DNA of 44,462 nucleotides from Nitrospirota bacterium (GCA_016212185.1 JACRGX010000008.1:1-44462), one strand, 5' to 3'; shown: positions 8,286 through 16,939, numbered from the stretch's first letter. Notes: generated from the letters alone by a model not told the origin. Numbers and translations are program-made.

Positions 8286-11200
8286 ATGCAGAGAACAAAT
8301 CTTGACCTCACCTTTATAACCAACGAAGGCGGGCAGAGCCTTAAACAAAGGTTTGAGGTTCTTATCAAAGATACAAGGCTCTTTGACTGTCTTGTCGGTT
8401 ATTTTTATACAAGCGGTTTCCATGCCATTTATAGGTCGTTAGAAAATACCGATAAAATCAGGATCCTTATCGGCATAAGCACAAACAGGCAGACCTATGA
8501 TTTATTAAAAACTGCATCGCATGAAAACCAGCAAGCTCTTCAGTTCTCTCATTCGGAAACAAAGCAGGCGATTGAAGGTTTGGTGGAAAAAGAGATGGAG
8601 GATTCCGACGACAACCGGAAGGTGGAAGATGGCGTTGTAAAATTTATTGAATGGATTCGTGGCGGCAAATTGGAAATCAGGGCATACCCGTCACAAAATA
8701 TACATGCCAAACTTTACATTATGACCTTTGCTGAAGGCGACAGGGACGCCGGCAGAGTTATAACAGGCTCAAGCAATTTTACTGAGGCTGGTTTAATAGA
8801 TAATCTTGAATTTAATGTGGAACTCAAGAACCGCTCTGACTATGAATTTGCAAAAGATAAATTTGAACATCTCTGGAAAGATGCCGTTAATGTCAGTGAA
8901 AAATACATTGACACCATTGAAGGCAAAACATGGCTCAATCAAAATATTACTCCATATCAGCTATATCTGAAATGTCTCTATGAGTATTTCAAAGATGAGC
9001 TTAGCAGCTCTGCTGAGGTCTTTGCAAAATATCTCCCGCAGAATTTCAAAAGATTAGAGTATCAGGAGCAGGCGATACTTAACGCCAAAAAAATACTGGA
9101 GGAATATGGAGGCGTATTTATCTCCGATGTAGTAGGACTTGGCAAAACATATATCGCCGCGCTTCTTGCTGGACAGATAGACGGCAGGACCCTTGTAATT
9201 GCACCGCCTGTGCTTCTTGATAAAACAAACCCCGGCTCGTGGCCCAATGCCTTTTCCGATTTCAGAATACCGGCTGACTTTGAATCCATTGGCAAACTTC
9301 AAGACATACTGGATAAGGGAACGGACAAATATTCCAATATCATCATTGATGAGGCACACCGCTTTAGGACAGAAACAAACATCACCTATGAAATGCTTGC
9401 TGAGATATGCAGAAGCAAGCGTGTAATACTCGTTACCGCAACCCCGTACAACAACTCTCCTAAAGACATCCTGAGTCAGATTAAGCTCTTTCAGAAATCC
9501 AAAAAGAGCACTATCCCAAATCTGCCAGACCTTGAGGCATTTTTCGGAAGGCTTGAGAAGAAGCTTAAGGGACTTGACCGTCAGAAGGATTATCATGAAT
9601 ACATCAGGGTTGTAAAGGAGAATGCCCGTGAAATCCGGGATAAGGTGCTCAAATATCTGATGGTGCGGCGCACAAGAACAGAGATTACAAAATATTTTGC
9701 TGATGATCTTAAACATCAGAACCTTAAATTTCCAGAAGTTAAAAACCCTGAACCGCTATTTTATGAACTCAATGATATTGAAGATGAAATATTCAATAAG
9801 ACGATAGAACTTATTGTGCAAAAGTTTAAATATTCACGCTATACTCCTTTGCTGCCTGAATATTACAAAGGAGTAACTGACCAACCCACCAGATTAGCAC
9901 AGGAAAATATGGGCAAATTCATGAGGATCCTTCTTGTGAAGAGACTGGAAAGCAGCTTCTTTGCCTTTAAAAATTCAATCGACCGTTTCATTCATTCTTA
10001 TGAGATGTTTATCAAGGAATTTAAAAAAGGGAATGTGTATGTGAGTAAAAAACATACTAACAAAATTTTTGAGTTATTAGAAAATGATGATGATCAGGCG
10101 ATACAGCAATTAATTGATGAGAGGAAAGCCGACAAATACGATAGCAAGGAATTTACAGATGGGTTTATCAACGACCTGCAAAGCGATTCTGCAATTCTAA
10201 AACAGGTTAAGACCTTATGGCAGAAAGTTGATCGGGACCCAAAGCTGCTTACATTTCTGAATGCACTCTCCAAAAAACAAACCCTGAAACAAAACAAACT
10301 CATTATCTTTACCGAATCCAGGGAAACTGCCGAATATCTTACCAAAAATATAGAGAAGAGCTTTCCCGGCGAGAGTCTCTGTTTTTCAGGCGGCTCTGGG
10401 GAGGCTGTTCGCGACAAGGTGATTGAAAACTTTGACGCCAAAGCCCGGCATCCAAAAGATGATTACCGCATTTTGGTTTCAACCGAAGTCCTCTCTGAAG
10501 GCGTAAACCTGCATCGGTCCAATGTGGTAATTAATTATGACATACCATGGAACCCGACGCGTATGATGCAGAGGGTCGGACGCATCAATAGGATTGACAC
10601 AGAATTTGACAAAATTTATACCTTTAACTTTTTCCCGACAAAGCAGTCCAATGATCAGATAAAGCTTGAAGAGGCGGCAGAAGCAAAAATAAGCGCATTT
10701 CTTACTCTGCTTGGTGGCGATGCGGCGCTCCTGACAGAAGGCGAACCAGTGGGATCTCACGAACTCTTCAACAGACTAATATCCAATAAAGCGATCATAG
10801 GCGATGATGGAGACGATACCTCGGAGCTTAAATACCTTAAAGTAATAAAGGACTTGAGGGACAAAGACCCCGACACCTTTGAAAAAATAAAGAAGCTTCC
10901 GAAAAAGGCGCGGTCAGCCAAAAATCCCCCCATCCCCCCTTTAGTAAAGGGGGGCGAGGGGGGATTTCAGGATTCTCTTATAACCTATTTCCGCCGTGGA
11001 AAACTGCAAAAGTTCTTCATGGCAGGTGATACTAAAAACGCACAGGAACTTGATTTCATCTCTGCCGCCGCAATCCTTGAAAGCGGGTTTGAAAACAAAA
11101 GGCTTAAACTGCCGGAGAGGTTTTACGAACTTCTTGATATGAATAAAGGGGCATTTGTTTTTGCCACTACAGATGGAATGCCGGAAGCACATGGCAGAGC

Positions 11201-11294
11201 CGGGAGGGACAGCGCAGGCCGGATACTTGGAATCCTCAAGGCAACAATGAAGAACACAAAGCAGTTAACCGATGAGCAGGAGCTTTATTCTTAA
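8286..11294 (+). CDS. PLD-nuclease / SNF2-type helicase of a defence locus
   Basis: About 1002 residues. The N-terminal part carries a phospholipase-D-type half site: IHAKLYIM with H140 and K142, then GSSNFTEAGL, as in PLD nucleases. The superfamily 2 helicase core follows: Walker A VVGLGKTYIAA (GLGKT at 284-288), DEAH at 355-358, VTATPYNNS (motif III), IIFTESRETAEYL and the motif VI QRVGRINRID (from 762). PLD nucleases paired with helicases are known in restriction systems such as NgoAVII and CglI; here both are one chain. I chose ATG 8286; a TTG at 8271 is possible and neither has a clear Shine-Dalgarno. Near the C-terminus a palindrome is inserted in frame (10922-10967). The protein stops at DEQELYS, and the next frame seems to hold its natural C-terminus. 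Confidence 0.85.
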   Translation: MQRTNLDLTFITNEGGQSLKQRFEVLIKDTRLFDCLVGYFYTSGFHAIYRSLENTDKIRILIGISTNRQTYDLLKTASHENQQALQFSHSETKQAIEGLVEKEMEDSDDNRKVEDGVVKFIEWIRGGKLEIRAYPSQNIHAKLYIMTFAEGDRDAGRVITGSSNFTEAGLIDNLEFNVELKNRSDYEFAKDKFEHLWKDAVNVSEKYIDTIEGKTWLNQNITPYQLYLKCLYEYFKDELSSSAEVFAKYLPQNFKRLEYQEQAILNAKKILEEYGGVFISDVVGLGKTYIAALLAGQIDGRTLVIAPPVLLDKTNPGSWPNAFSDFRIPADFESIGKLQDILDKGTDKYSNIIIDEAHRFRTETNITYEMLAEICRSKRVILVTATPYNNSPKDILSQIKLFQKSKKSTIPNLPDLEAFFGRLEKKLKGLDRQKDYHEYIRVVKENAREIRDKVLKYLMVRRTRTEITKYFADDLKHQNLKFPEVKNPEPLFYELNDIEDEIFNKTIELIVQKFKYSRYTPLLPEYYKGVTDQPTRLAQENMGKFMRILLVKRLESSFFAFKNSIDRFIHSYEMFIKEFKKGNVYVSKKHTNKIFELLENDDDQAIQQLIDERKADKYDSKEFTDGFINDLQSDSAILKQVKTLWQKVDRDPKLLTFLNALSKKQTLKQNKLIIFTESRETAEYLTKNIEKSFPGESLCFSGGSGEAVRDKVIENFDAKARHPKDDYRILVSTEVLSEGVNLHRSNVVINYDIPWNPTRMMQRVGRINRIDTEFDKIYTFNFFPTKQSNDQIKLEEAAEAKISAFLTLLGGDAALLTEGEPVGSHELFNRLISNKAIIGDDGDDTSELKYLKVIKDLRDKDPDTFEKIKKLPKKARSAKNPPIPPLVKGGEGGFQDSLITYFRRGKLQKFFMAGDTKNAQELDFISAAAILESGFENKRLKLPERFYELLDMNKGAFVFATTDGMPEAHGRAGRDSAGRILGILKATMKNTKQLTDEQELYS
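10922..10967. repeat. In-frame palindrome in the helicase gene
   Basis: Near-perfect 46-base palindrome: AAATCCCCCC and CCCCCCTTTA arms answered by AAAGGGGGG and GGGGGGATTT. Read in frame as a PPIPPLVKGGEGGF peptide. The same PP-(I/L/F)-x-KGG peptide signature recurs in the methyltransferase gene and in TPR gene 2. Confidence 0.85.
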
Positions 11295-11523
11295 AAGGGT
11301 CTTCCTCCAGCTTGAAGAAGGCGGCATCCCCAAACAGACAGCCAAAGAGACGCTAAAGGCATTGGATGAGCTCAAAAAAGAAATAATGAACCCATTGAAA
11401 GTTCTGGCAGTTCTTCAAACGCAGATACCTGAGCGCTTTCTTTCAGGGCACTATGCAGAGCGCCATCCTCAATCCTTCAGCAAGAGAGAGGTAATATTAT
11501 CAATGTATTTGATAGGAGGATAG
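11272..11523 (+). CDS. Probable detached C-terminus of the helicase (frameshift) or small coupled protein
   Basis: An 83-residue frame overlapping the helicase end by 23 bases. Its sequence continues the helicase naturally: helicase ...LTDEQELY plus LKRVFLQLEEGG from this frame gives one smooth amphipathic segment, and only one T needs removing in TTTATTCTTAA near 11285-11294. The rest (NPLKVLAVLQTQIPERFL, then KREVILSMYLIGG) looks like a domain end rather than a free small protein. Alternatives: a real overlapping gene translated from ATG 11272 by coupling, programmed frameshifting, or a sequencing error. It ends two bases before the next gene, so no independent signals are visible. Confidence 0.6.
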   Translation: MSRSFILKRVFLQLEEGGIPKQTAKETLKALDELKKEIMNPLKVLAVLQTQIPERFLSGHYAERHPQSFSKREVILSMYLIGG

Positions 11524-11525
11524 AT

Positions 11526-12353
11526 ATGGAAGACACAAAAATAGCATTGTTTAAAGGCAGGAAAATCAGAAAGACACTCCATAATGATGAATGGTGGTTT
11601 GTTATTGTCGATGTCGTGGCAGCTTTAACTGACTCTTTACAGCCTGATGGATACCTTAAAGATATGCGGAGACGCGATCCGGAACTTTCAAAAGGGTGGG
11701 GGCAAATTGCCACCCCCCTTTTTATAAAGACTGAGGGCGGACAACAGAAAATTAACTGTGCCAATACCGAAGGGGTTTTCCGTATTATCCAGTCTATCCC
11801 TTCGCCCAAAGCAGAACCCTTCAAAAGATGGTTAGCAAAAGTCGGTTATGAACGAGTACAGGAAATAGAAAATCCTGAACTTGCCACCAAAAGAACAAGA
11901 ATGCTGTATAAACTCAAGGGCTATCCAGACGACTGGATTGAAAAAAGGATGCGCGGAATAGCTATCAGAGAAGAGCTGACTGATGAATGGAAAGAGCGGG
12001 GAGCAAAAGAAGAGAAGGACTATGAAATTCTGACTGCTGAGATATCCAAAGCCACTTTTGGAGTAACGCCGGGTGAATATAAGAATCTCAAGGGTTTAAA
12101 GCGTGAAAACCTGCGGGATCACATGGATGATTTTGAACTGATCTTTAACATGCTTGGTGAAAAATCCACCACAGAGATTCACCGCACGGAAGATTCCCAA
12201 GGCATAAGTAAATTGAAATCAGATGCCAAAGCCGGAGGGGATATTGCCGGCAATGCCAGAAAACAGCTTGAGAAGAGACTCGGCAGATCTGTTGTTACTA
12301 AAACCAATTTCCTGCAACAGCCTTCAAAGACTAAGAAACTACCCAATAAATAA
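11526..12353 (+). CDS. Bro-N (phage antirepressor-like) domain protein
   Basis: 275 residues. The N-terminus is a BRO-N domain: WWFVIVDVVAALTDS, then YLKDMRRRDPEL, CANTEGVFRIIQSIPSPKAEPFKRWLA. The C-terminal half has a conserved region ATFGVTPGEYKNLKGLKRENLRDHMDDFELIFNMLGE (shown in parts: ATFGVTPGEYKNLKGL, ENLRDHMDDFELIF), known in chromosomal Bro-N proteins and followed by a basic tail. GGAGG lies just before the start. It sits between the helicase fragment and the methyltransferase, one base from the latter, so it belongs to the operon. Bro-N proteins bind DNA; a regulatory or specificity role in this system is inference. Confidence 0.85.
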   Translation: MEDTKIALFKGRKIRKTLHNDEWWFVIVDVVAALTDSLQPDGYLKDMRRRDPELSKGWGQIATPLFIKTEGGQQKINCANTEGVFRIIQSIPSPKAEPFKRWLAKVGYERVQEIENPELATKRTRMLYKLKGYPDDWIEKRMRGIAIREELTDEWKERGAKEEKDYEILTAEISKATFGVTPGEYKNLKGLKRENLRDHMDDFELIFNMLGEKSTTEIHRTEDSQGISKLKSDAKAGGDIAGNARKQLEKRLGRSVVTKTNFLQQPSKTKKLPNK

Positions 12354-12354
12354 C

Positions 12355-15300
12355 ATGGATAAGCAACAGGCTCAGGATATTGTTAAAGAGACTTTTGAAA
12401 GTTCTTTTGATAAGGGCATGTTCACCGGCTTTATAAAAAATCTTCTGAACTCTATAGAAGACGCTCCATTTTCTTACAAAGGCAATCTCATACCTGACGC
12501 ATATGAGCAATATATAAGCACTCTTGAGCGCATCGGAAAATATTCTGCCGGTGATCATAAGATTGACATCCTTGTTGTAAAGCTCAAGAAAAAAACATCC
12601 ATTGAACGCGCCCGCACCATGCAGAGAAATTTTATCGCGTGGTACTTAAACGGCAGTCGCGGCGGCGAGATGAAAGACGCCGCCCTCGCAGCATTTGTGT
12701 CACCGAATGGAGAGGACTGGCGGTTCTCTCTGGTTAAGATGGACTACCGCTTTGAAGAAGGGAAAAACAGCAAGGTCAAAGTCAAAGAAGAATTTACCCC
12801 TGCACGCAGATGGTCTTTTCTGGTCGGCAAGAATGAAAATAGTCATACTGCACAAAGCAAGCTTTACCCGATTATTGCTGATGACGAGCACAAACCCACA
12901 CTTGCAGAGCTTGAAGAAACATTTAATATTGAGAAAGTCACCAAAGAGTTCTTTGAAAAATACCGCGACCTTTTTCTGCGGACTAAAGAAACTCTGGATG
13001 AAGTTGTTTCTGGAGATAAAAAAATCAAGGCAGATTTTGAAGCCAAGGGCGTTAACACCGTTGACTTTGCAAAGAAACTTTTGGGGCAAATCGTATTTCT
13101 CTATTTCTTGCAGAAAAAGGGATGGTTTGGAGTCAAAAGGGATACTGAGTGGGGAACCGGCACTAAACATTTCTTGAGGGAACTATTTGAGGGCAGGCAC
13201 GGCACATACACCAATTTCTTTAACGATATTTTAGAGCCTCTTTTTTACGAGGCGCTTCGCATTGACCGGAGCCATGATGATGGATATTACAGCCGCTTCA
13301 ACTGCAAAATCCCTTTCTTAAACGGCGGACTCTTTGACCCCATAAACAATTATGACTGGGTGCACACCGATATCATTCTACCGAATGAACTTTTCTCTAA
13401 TTCTTTCAAGACAAAAGAAGGTGATAAGGGCAATGGTATTTTGGACATCTTTGACCGTTACAATTTTACTGTCAAAGAGGACGAGCCGCTGGAAAAAGAA
13501 GTGGCTGTTGACCCTGAGATGTTAGGCAAAGTTTTTGAAAATCTGCTGGAAGTTAAAGACCGAAAATCCAAAGGCACCTACTACACACCGCGCGAAATTG
13601 TTCACTATATGTGCCGGCAGAGCCTTATCAGTTATCTGGCGACAGAACTATCTGATTGTCATTCCCCCTCATCTTCTTGTCATTCCTGCAAAGACGGGAA
13701 TCCAGTCCCTTCCAGAGAAGACATTGAAACCCTCATCAAATACGGCGAGCAGGTGGGCGAGAATGAGGCAACTGTCGTCGCCAAGGGAAGAGAGACGGAT
13801 ACTTATTATCATAAACTGCCGGAAAGAATCCGTCAGAATGCCGTGCTCATTGACGAAAAGCTTGCCAATATCAAAGTCTGCGATCCGGCAATCGGCTCAG
13901 GGGCTTTCCCTGTGGGCATGATGAGCGAGATTGTAAAGACAAGGCAGATACTGAGCGCTTATTTATCACCCTCCCCTTCCTCCCCTCCTATCAAGGGAGG
14001 GGAAATAGATGGGTCCCCTCTCCCCCGGCGGGAGAGGGCAAGGGAGAGGGGGGCTGAAAGAACTCCCTACAATTTCAAACGCGAGTGCATAGAAAAATCA
14101 CTCTACGGCGTGGACATCGATCCGGGCGCGGTAGAGATCGCCAAGCTCCGCCTGTGGCTGTCGCTGATGGTAGATGAGGAAGACATCAAGCAGATAAAGC
14201 CCTTGCCGAATCTGGATTATAAAATTGTCTGTGGCAATTCGCTGTTGGGTGTGAACCTGATGTTCCATCATCAGGCTTTGCTAAAGTTTGAAGACCTTAA
14301 AGGCAAATTCTTTGAAGAGACGAATCCGAAAAAGAAGACCGAATTTAAAAATGAGATTGATAACCTCATACGCGAGATCACAAATGATGACAAGCACTTT
14401 GATTTCAAGATTTATTTCAGTGAGATCTTTAACCCCTCTGTGTCCCCTCTTATTAAGGGGGGTGGTTTTGATATTGTCATAGCAAACCCGCCGTATGTGC
14501 GGCACGAAGCTATCAAAGATATGAAACCGGAGCTAAAAAAGCAATTTGGCGAGTTCTTCTGCGGTACGGCAGATATATATACCTATTTTTACCATCGGGG
14601 GCTGGATGTGCTCAAGTCCGATGGACATCTCTGCTTTATCGCGCCGAATAAGTTCATGCGTGCTGGATACGGCAAAAACACAAGGGCGCTGTTGGCTACC
14701 AAAGCAACGCCAAAAATTGTCATAGATTTTTGCGACTTGCCGATATTTGATGCGACTACTTATCCTTCGGTTTTACTCGTAGAAAAGCGAAAGCCGTCTG
14801 AACAAGACAAAACTTTCGCTGTAACATTTACAACAGAAGAACAACTTGCTCATATTGATGAAACCATTGGGATAATTGGTTTCGAGATGCCGATATTGGC
14901 GCTTAGGCCGGAAGGCTGGAATCTTGAACAACCTGAGGTCATAGCATTGATGGAGAAGCTACGCAAAGCCGGAATGCCGCTGGGCGAATATGTACATGGG
15001 AAATTTTATTATGGAATTAAGACTGGATTAAATGAAGCCTTCGTGATTGATTTAGATACGCGAAAGAGGCTGATAAAAGAAGATCCGAAATCAAATGAAC
15101 TTATCAAGCCGTGGCTGAGAGGACGGGACATTAAAAAGTGGACGGCTGAATGGGCAGGGCTGTATCTTATTAATATCCAAAGCAGTTCTAATCATCACTG
15201 GCCCTGGTCAGATGAGAAGGCAGAATCCAAAGCAAAAAAAATCTTCAAGGAAACTTACCCATCAATTCATGACCATCTGACACAGTGGAAAGATAAATTA

Positions 15301-15831
15301 CAGCAGAGAGACGATCAGGGGAAATTCTGGTGGGAGCTGCGGTCATGCGCTTATTATCAGGAATTCGAGCAGCCGAAGATAACCTGGGGTAATCTCGCTA
15401 CTGAACCAAAGTTTGCTATTGATGAAGAGGCATGTTACGTGAGTGCACCCGCCGTTATAATTCCAACAAATGACGTCTACCTTTTAGCTGTTCTCAATTC
15501 ACCGCTTTGCAAATGGTGGATCAGCATGCAAGCAGCAGTGCGTTCAGGCGGCTTTCTGGAATATAAACCAATGTATGTCGGAACAGTGCCAGTAGTTAAA
15601 ACCACCGATAAACAAAAAGTTTCTATAGTCACCCTTGTCAACCAAATCCTCACCGCCAAAAAACAACCCCCTTCATCCCCCTTTTCTAAGGGGGAATTAT
15701 CTAACGCCGACACCTCTCTGCCTGTGCGTTGCACGCAGACAGGCGCCCTCGAAAAACAAATCGACGAAATGGTCTACGCCCTCTACGGCCTTACGCCGGA
15801 AGAGATTGCGATTATTGAAGGACGAAAATGA
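12355..15831 (+). CDS. Eco57I/PglX-like N6-adenine DNA methyltransferase
   Basis: About 1158 residues starting one base after the Bro-N stop. Motifs: DPEMLGKVFENLLEV and GTYYTPREIVHYM before the catalytic core, SAM-binding motif I CDPAIGSGAFPVGM (D at about 510), LYGVDIDPGAVEIAKLRLWL, and the adenine-methylase motif NPPY (711-714). The C-terminal third resembles a TaqI-type specificity region (WLRGRDIKKW, then APAVIIPTNDVYLLAVLNSP). I see no unambiguous nuclease motif; HKIDILVVKLKK near the N-terminus is only weakly suggestive. With the PLD-helicase it could form a restriction-modification or BREX/DISARM-like system. The gene carries at least four in-frame repeat inserts, one ending only eight residues before NPPY. 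Confidence 0.88.
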   Translation: MDKQQAQDIVKETFESSFDKGMFTGFIKNLLNSIEDAPFSYKGNLIPDAYEQYISTLERIGKYSAGDHKIDILVVKLKKKTSIERARTMQRNFIAWYLNGSRGGEMKDAALAAFVSPNGEDWRFSLVKMDYRFEEGKNSKVKVKEEFTPARRWSFLVGKNENSHTAQSKLYPIIADDEHKPTLAELEETFNIEKVTKEFFEKYRDLFLRTKETLDEVVSGDKKIKADFEAKGVNTVDFAKKLLGQIVFLYFLQKKGWFGVKRDTEWGTGTKHFLRELFEGRHGTYTNFFNDILEPLFYEALRIDRSHDDGYYSRFNCKIPFLNGGLFDPINNYDWVHTDIILPNELFSNSFKTKEGDKGNGILDIFDRYNFTVKEDEPLEKEVAVDPEMLGKVFENLLEVKDRKSKGTYYTPREIVHYMCRQSLISYLATELSDCHSPSSSCHSCKDGNPVPSREDIETLIKYGEQVGENEATVVAKGRETDTYYHKLPERIRQNAVLIDEKLANIKVCDPAIGSGAFPVGMMSEIVKTRQILSAYLSPSPSSPPIKGGEIDGSPLPRRERARERGAERTPYNFKRECIEKSLYGVDIDPGAVEIAKLRLWLSLMVDEEDIKQIKPLPNLDYKIVCGNSLLGVNLMFHHQALLKFEDLKGKFFEETNPKKKTEFKNEIDNLIREITNDDKHFDFKIYFSEIFNPSVSPLIKGGGFDIVIANPPYVRHEAIKDMKPELKKQFGEFFCGTADIYTYFYHRGLDVLKSDGHLCFIAPNKFMRAGYGKNTRALLATKATPKIVIDFCDLPIFDATTYPSVLLVEKRKPSEQDKTFAVTFTTEEQLAHIDETIGIIGFEMPILALRPEGWNLEQPEVIALMEKLRKAGMPLGEYVHGKFYYGIKTGLNEAFVIDLDTRKRLIKEDPKSNELIKPWLRGRDIKKWTAEWAGLYLINIQSSSNHHWPWSDEKAESKAKKIFKETYPSIHDHLTQWKDKLQQRDDQGKFWWELRSCAYYQEFEQPKITWGNLATEPKFAIDEEACYVSAPAVIIPTNDVYLLAVLNSPLCKWWISMQAAVRSGGFLEYKPMYVGTVPVVKTTDKQKVSIVTLVNQILTAKKQPPSSPFSKGELSNADTSLPVRCTQTGALEKQIDEMVYALYGLTPEEIAIIEGRK
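13656..13707. repeat. In-frame GTCATTCC-type repeat in the methyltransferase
   Basis: Contains ATTGTCATTCCCCC and then GTCATTCCTGCAAAGACGG with GGGAATCCAG, the same family as the intergenic palindrome at 18250-18306. It encodes a cysteine- and serine-rich loop (CHSPSSSCHSCKDGNPV) out of character with the rest of the enzyme. Confidence 0.7.
13967..14053. repeat. Double in-frame palindrome in the methyltransferase
   Basis: Two palindromes back to back: CCCCTCCTATCAAGGGAGGGG and CCCTCTCCCCCGGCGGGAGAGGG (shown in part: CCCTCTCCC / GGGAGAGGG). Read as a SPPIKGGEIDGSPLPRRERA-like loop between motif I and the LYGVDIDP motif. A CCCTCTCCC / GGGAGAGGG hairpin also occurs between genes at 19588. Confidence 0.8.
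14431..14466. repeat. In-frame palindrome next to the NPPY catalytic motif
   Basis: CCCCTCTTATTAAGGGGGG palindrome encoding SPLIKGGGF, eight residues before the NPPY motif. Its tolerance so close to the active site is notable. Confidence 0.75.
15667..15744. repeat. Two in-frame palindromes near the methyltransferase C-terminus
   Basis: CCCCCTTTTCTAAGGGGG (peptide SPFSKGE) followed by CTGCCTGTGCGTTG / CACGCAGACAGG (peptide SLPVRCTQTGA). After them the protein returns to family-like sequence LEKQIDEMVYALYGLTPEE. Confidence 0.75.
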
Positions 15832-15853
15832 TATCTTTTACAAGGCAACCGCT

Positions 15854-16414
15854 ATGGCCCAATATTTAATATTCCCAATTTTCACGATCCCGTTTTATTT
15901 GCATAGTCCGAAACAATTCCAGAATTTACGCAATAAGGAGGCTAAAAAAGTTGCAGCCTCTTTTAAACGCAGTAGTGGTAAGTATTACGGAAAAAATCCA
16001 AAAGAACTTGAAAGAATAGTTTTAAGGGCCATAGAAAATAAATATCCATCTCCGATGTATTACAATGATATAGCTGGATTTATAGCTATTAAGATAGAAA
16101 ATCCTATAGAGTGTTATAGAGTTATAGCAGAAGTTTGGGGAATAAAGAACAGGCGATTTAAATCGAAGAAAATATTCCAGAACGTTTGGACGGAAAGAGA
16201 ATTTATTGATAAGGAAATGCTTAATGACCCTGTTAAATTTAATCTTGAGTTTTTTGAAGCAGTAAAAAAATTAATTAATAAGATCAAAAAAAATTATTTG
16301 TGTCCTAAAAAGTTTTATTTTTCCATGAAAGATTCTTTTCTTAATTTCGACTTCCTTAAATCATGTAATGTCGCTGGGTTTCTTAATAATCTGGGAAAAG
16401 ACTGGATATATTAG
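15854..16414 (+). CDS. Hypothetical protein, third gene of the defence operon
   Basis: 186 residues from ATG 15854, 22 bases after the methyltransferase stop. I do not recognise the family. The open frame extends upstream to 15635, but that part is the antisense-frame reading of methyltransferase and repeat DNA, so I reject it. The protein starts with a short hydrophobic stretch (YLIFPIFTIPFYL), is then basic and helical (LERIVLRAIENK, FFEAVKKLINKIKKN), and has no cysteine motif. It is AT-rich compared with topA or tsaB. The position suggests an accessory component; function unknown. Confidence 0.55.
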   Translation: MAQYLIFPIFTIPFYLHSPKQFQNLRNKEAKKVAASFKRSSGKYYGKNPKELERIVLRAIENKYPSPMYYNDIAGFIAIKIENPIECYRVIAEVWGIKNRRFKSKKIFQNVWTEREFIDKEMLNDPVKFNLEFFEAVKKLINKIKKNYLCPKKFYFSMKDSFLNFDFLKSCNVAGFLNNLGKDWIY

Positions 16415-16510
16415 GGTGGATATATTTCAAGAGGAAAAAGGCACGGGCATATTAGCTGCCGGGTGGGATGCGGTATCGCAAAATGCAATGCTTCCAGAAT
16501 ATAATTTTTT

Positions 16511-16539
16511 CTGCCAACTCCTCAATAATATTGTATAAT
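16511..16539 (+). promoter_or_regulatory. Candidate promoter of the toxin-antitoxin pair
   Basis: CTGCCA (16511-16516), 17-base spacer, perfect TATAAT (16534-16539). The transcript would have a leader of about 70 bases that includes the palindrome over the toxin start. The rest of 16415-16510 shows nothing I can name. Confidence 0.5.
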
Positions 16540-16606
16540 TACACAGTTAGTATAAAATTAAAAGCTGATAAAGACAGTTGGCGCTATAGAATCTGATTGA
16601 CAGGGA

Positions 16607-16623
16607 GTTAACATTATGTTAAC
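16607..16623. promoter_or_regulatory. Palindrome over the toxin start codon, candidate antitoxin operator
   Basis: GTTAACATTATGTTAAC is a perfect 17-base palindrome: GTTAACAT, a central T, ATGTTAAC. The second arm contains the start codon itself. MqsA-type antitoxins autoregulate by binding palindromes at their operons; this is the best local candidate. Confidence 0.5.
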
Positions 16624-16939
16624 ATTTAAACGAGGCAATGAAAGCAACAAGCCTTATGCAAAATCTCAAGCAACACAGCTAATCAAATCAATTGCGCGGA
16701 ATGGCAGTGTAAGACCAACAAAGCATTCTAAACAAAGAATGCAGGAGCGGAATATCACGATGCAGGATGTTCTGTACGCATTCAGAAACGGCAGAGTTAT
16801 TAATGAGCCTGAACTGGATATAAGAACAAACCGCTGGAAATACAACATCACCGGAAACGGGATAGACGCCAAAAACATAACGGTAACAACTGATATAAAT
16901 GAAAAGGAGAATTTTATCCTCATTATTACCGTTTTTTAG
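16616..16939 (+). CDS. DUF4258 family protein, putative toxin
   Basis: 107 residues with AGGGAG eight bases before the ATG. The DUF4258 core is visible: KHSKQRMQERNITMQDVLYAF, then WKYNITGNGID, ITVTTDINE and a terminal ILIITVF, i.e. a small helix-plus-sheet fold like RelE/BrnT-type ribonucleases. Family knowledge: such proteins often precede a zinc-ribbon/HTH antitoxin of the MqsA kind, as here, twelve bases downstream. That pairing is the main support for calling it a toxin. RNase activity is inference; no catalytic residues are assigned. Confidence 0.75.
   Translation: MLTFKRGNESNKPYAKSQATQLIKSIARNGSVRPTKHSKQRMQERNITMQDVLYAFRNGRVINEPELDIRTNRWKYNITGNGIDAKNITVTTDINEKENFILIITVF

Noticed and set aside
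8286-15831. Complete DISARM or BREX system
   Set aside because: No DUF1998 (DrmB), PglZ or BrxL gene is present, and the PLD is fused to the helicase; only a partial resemblance.
15635-15853. N-terminal extension of the 186-residue gene
   Set aside because: It is an out-of-frame reading of the methyltransferase C-terminus and its palindromes; ATG 15854 is the sensible start.
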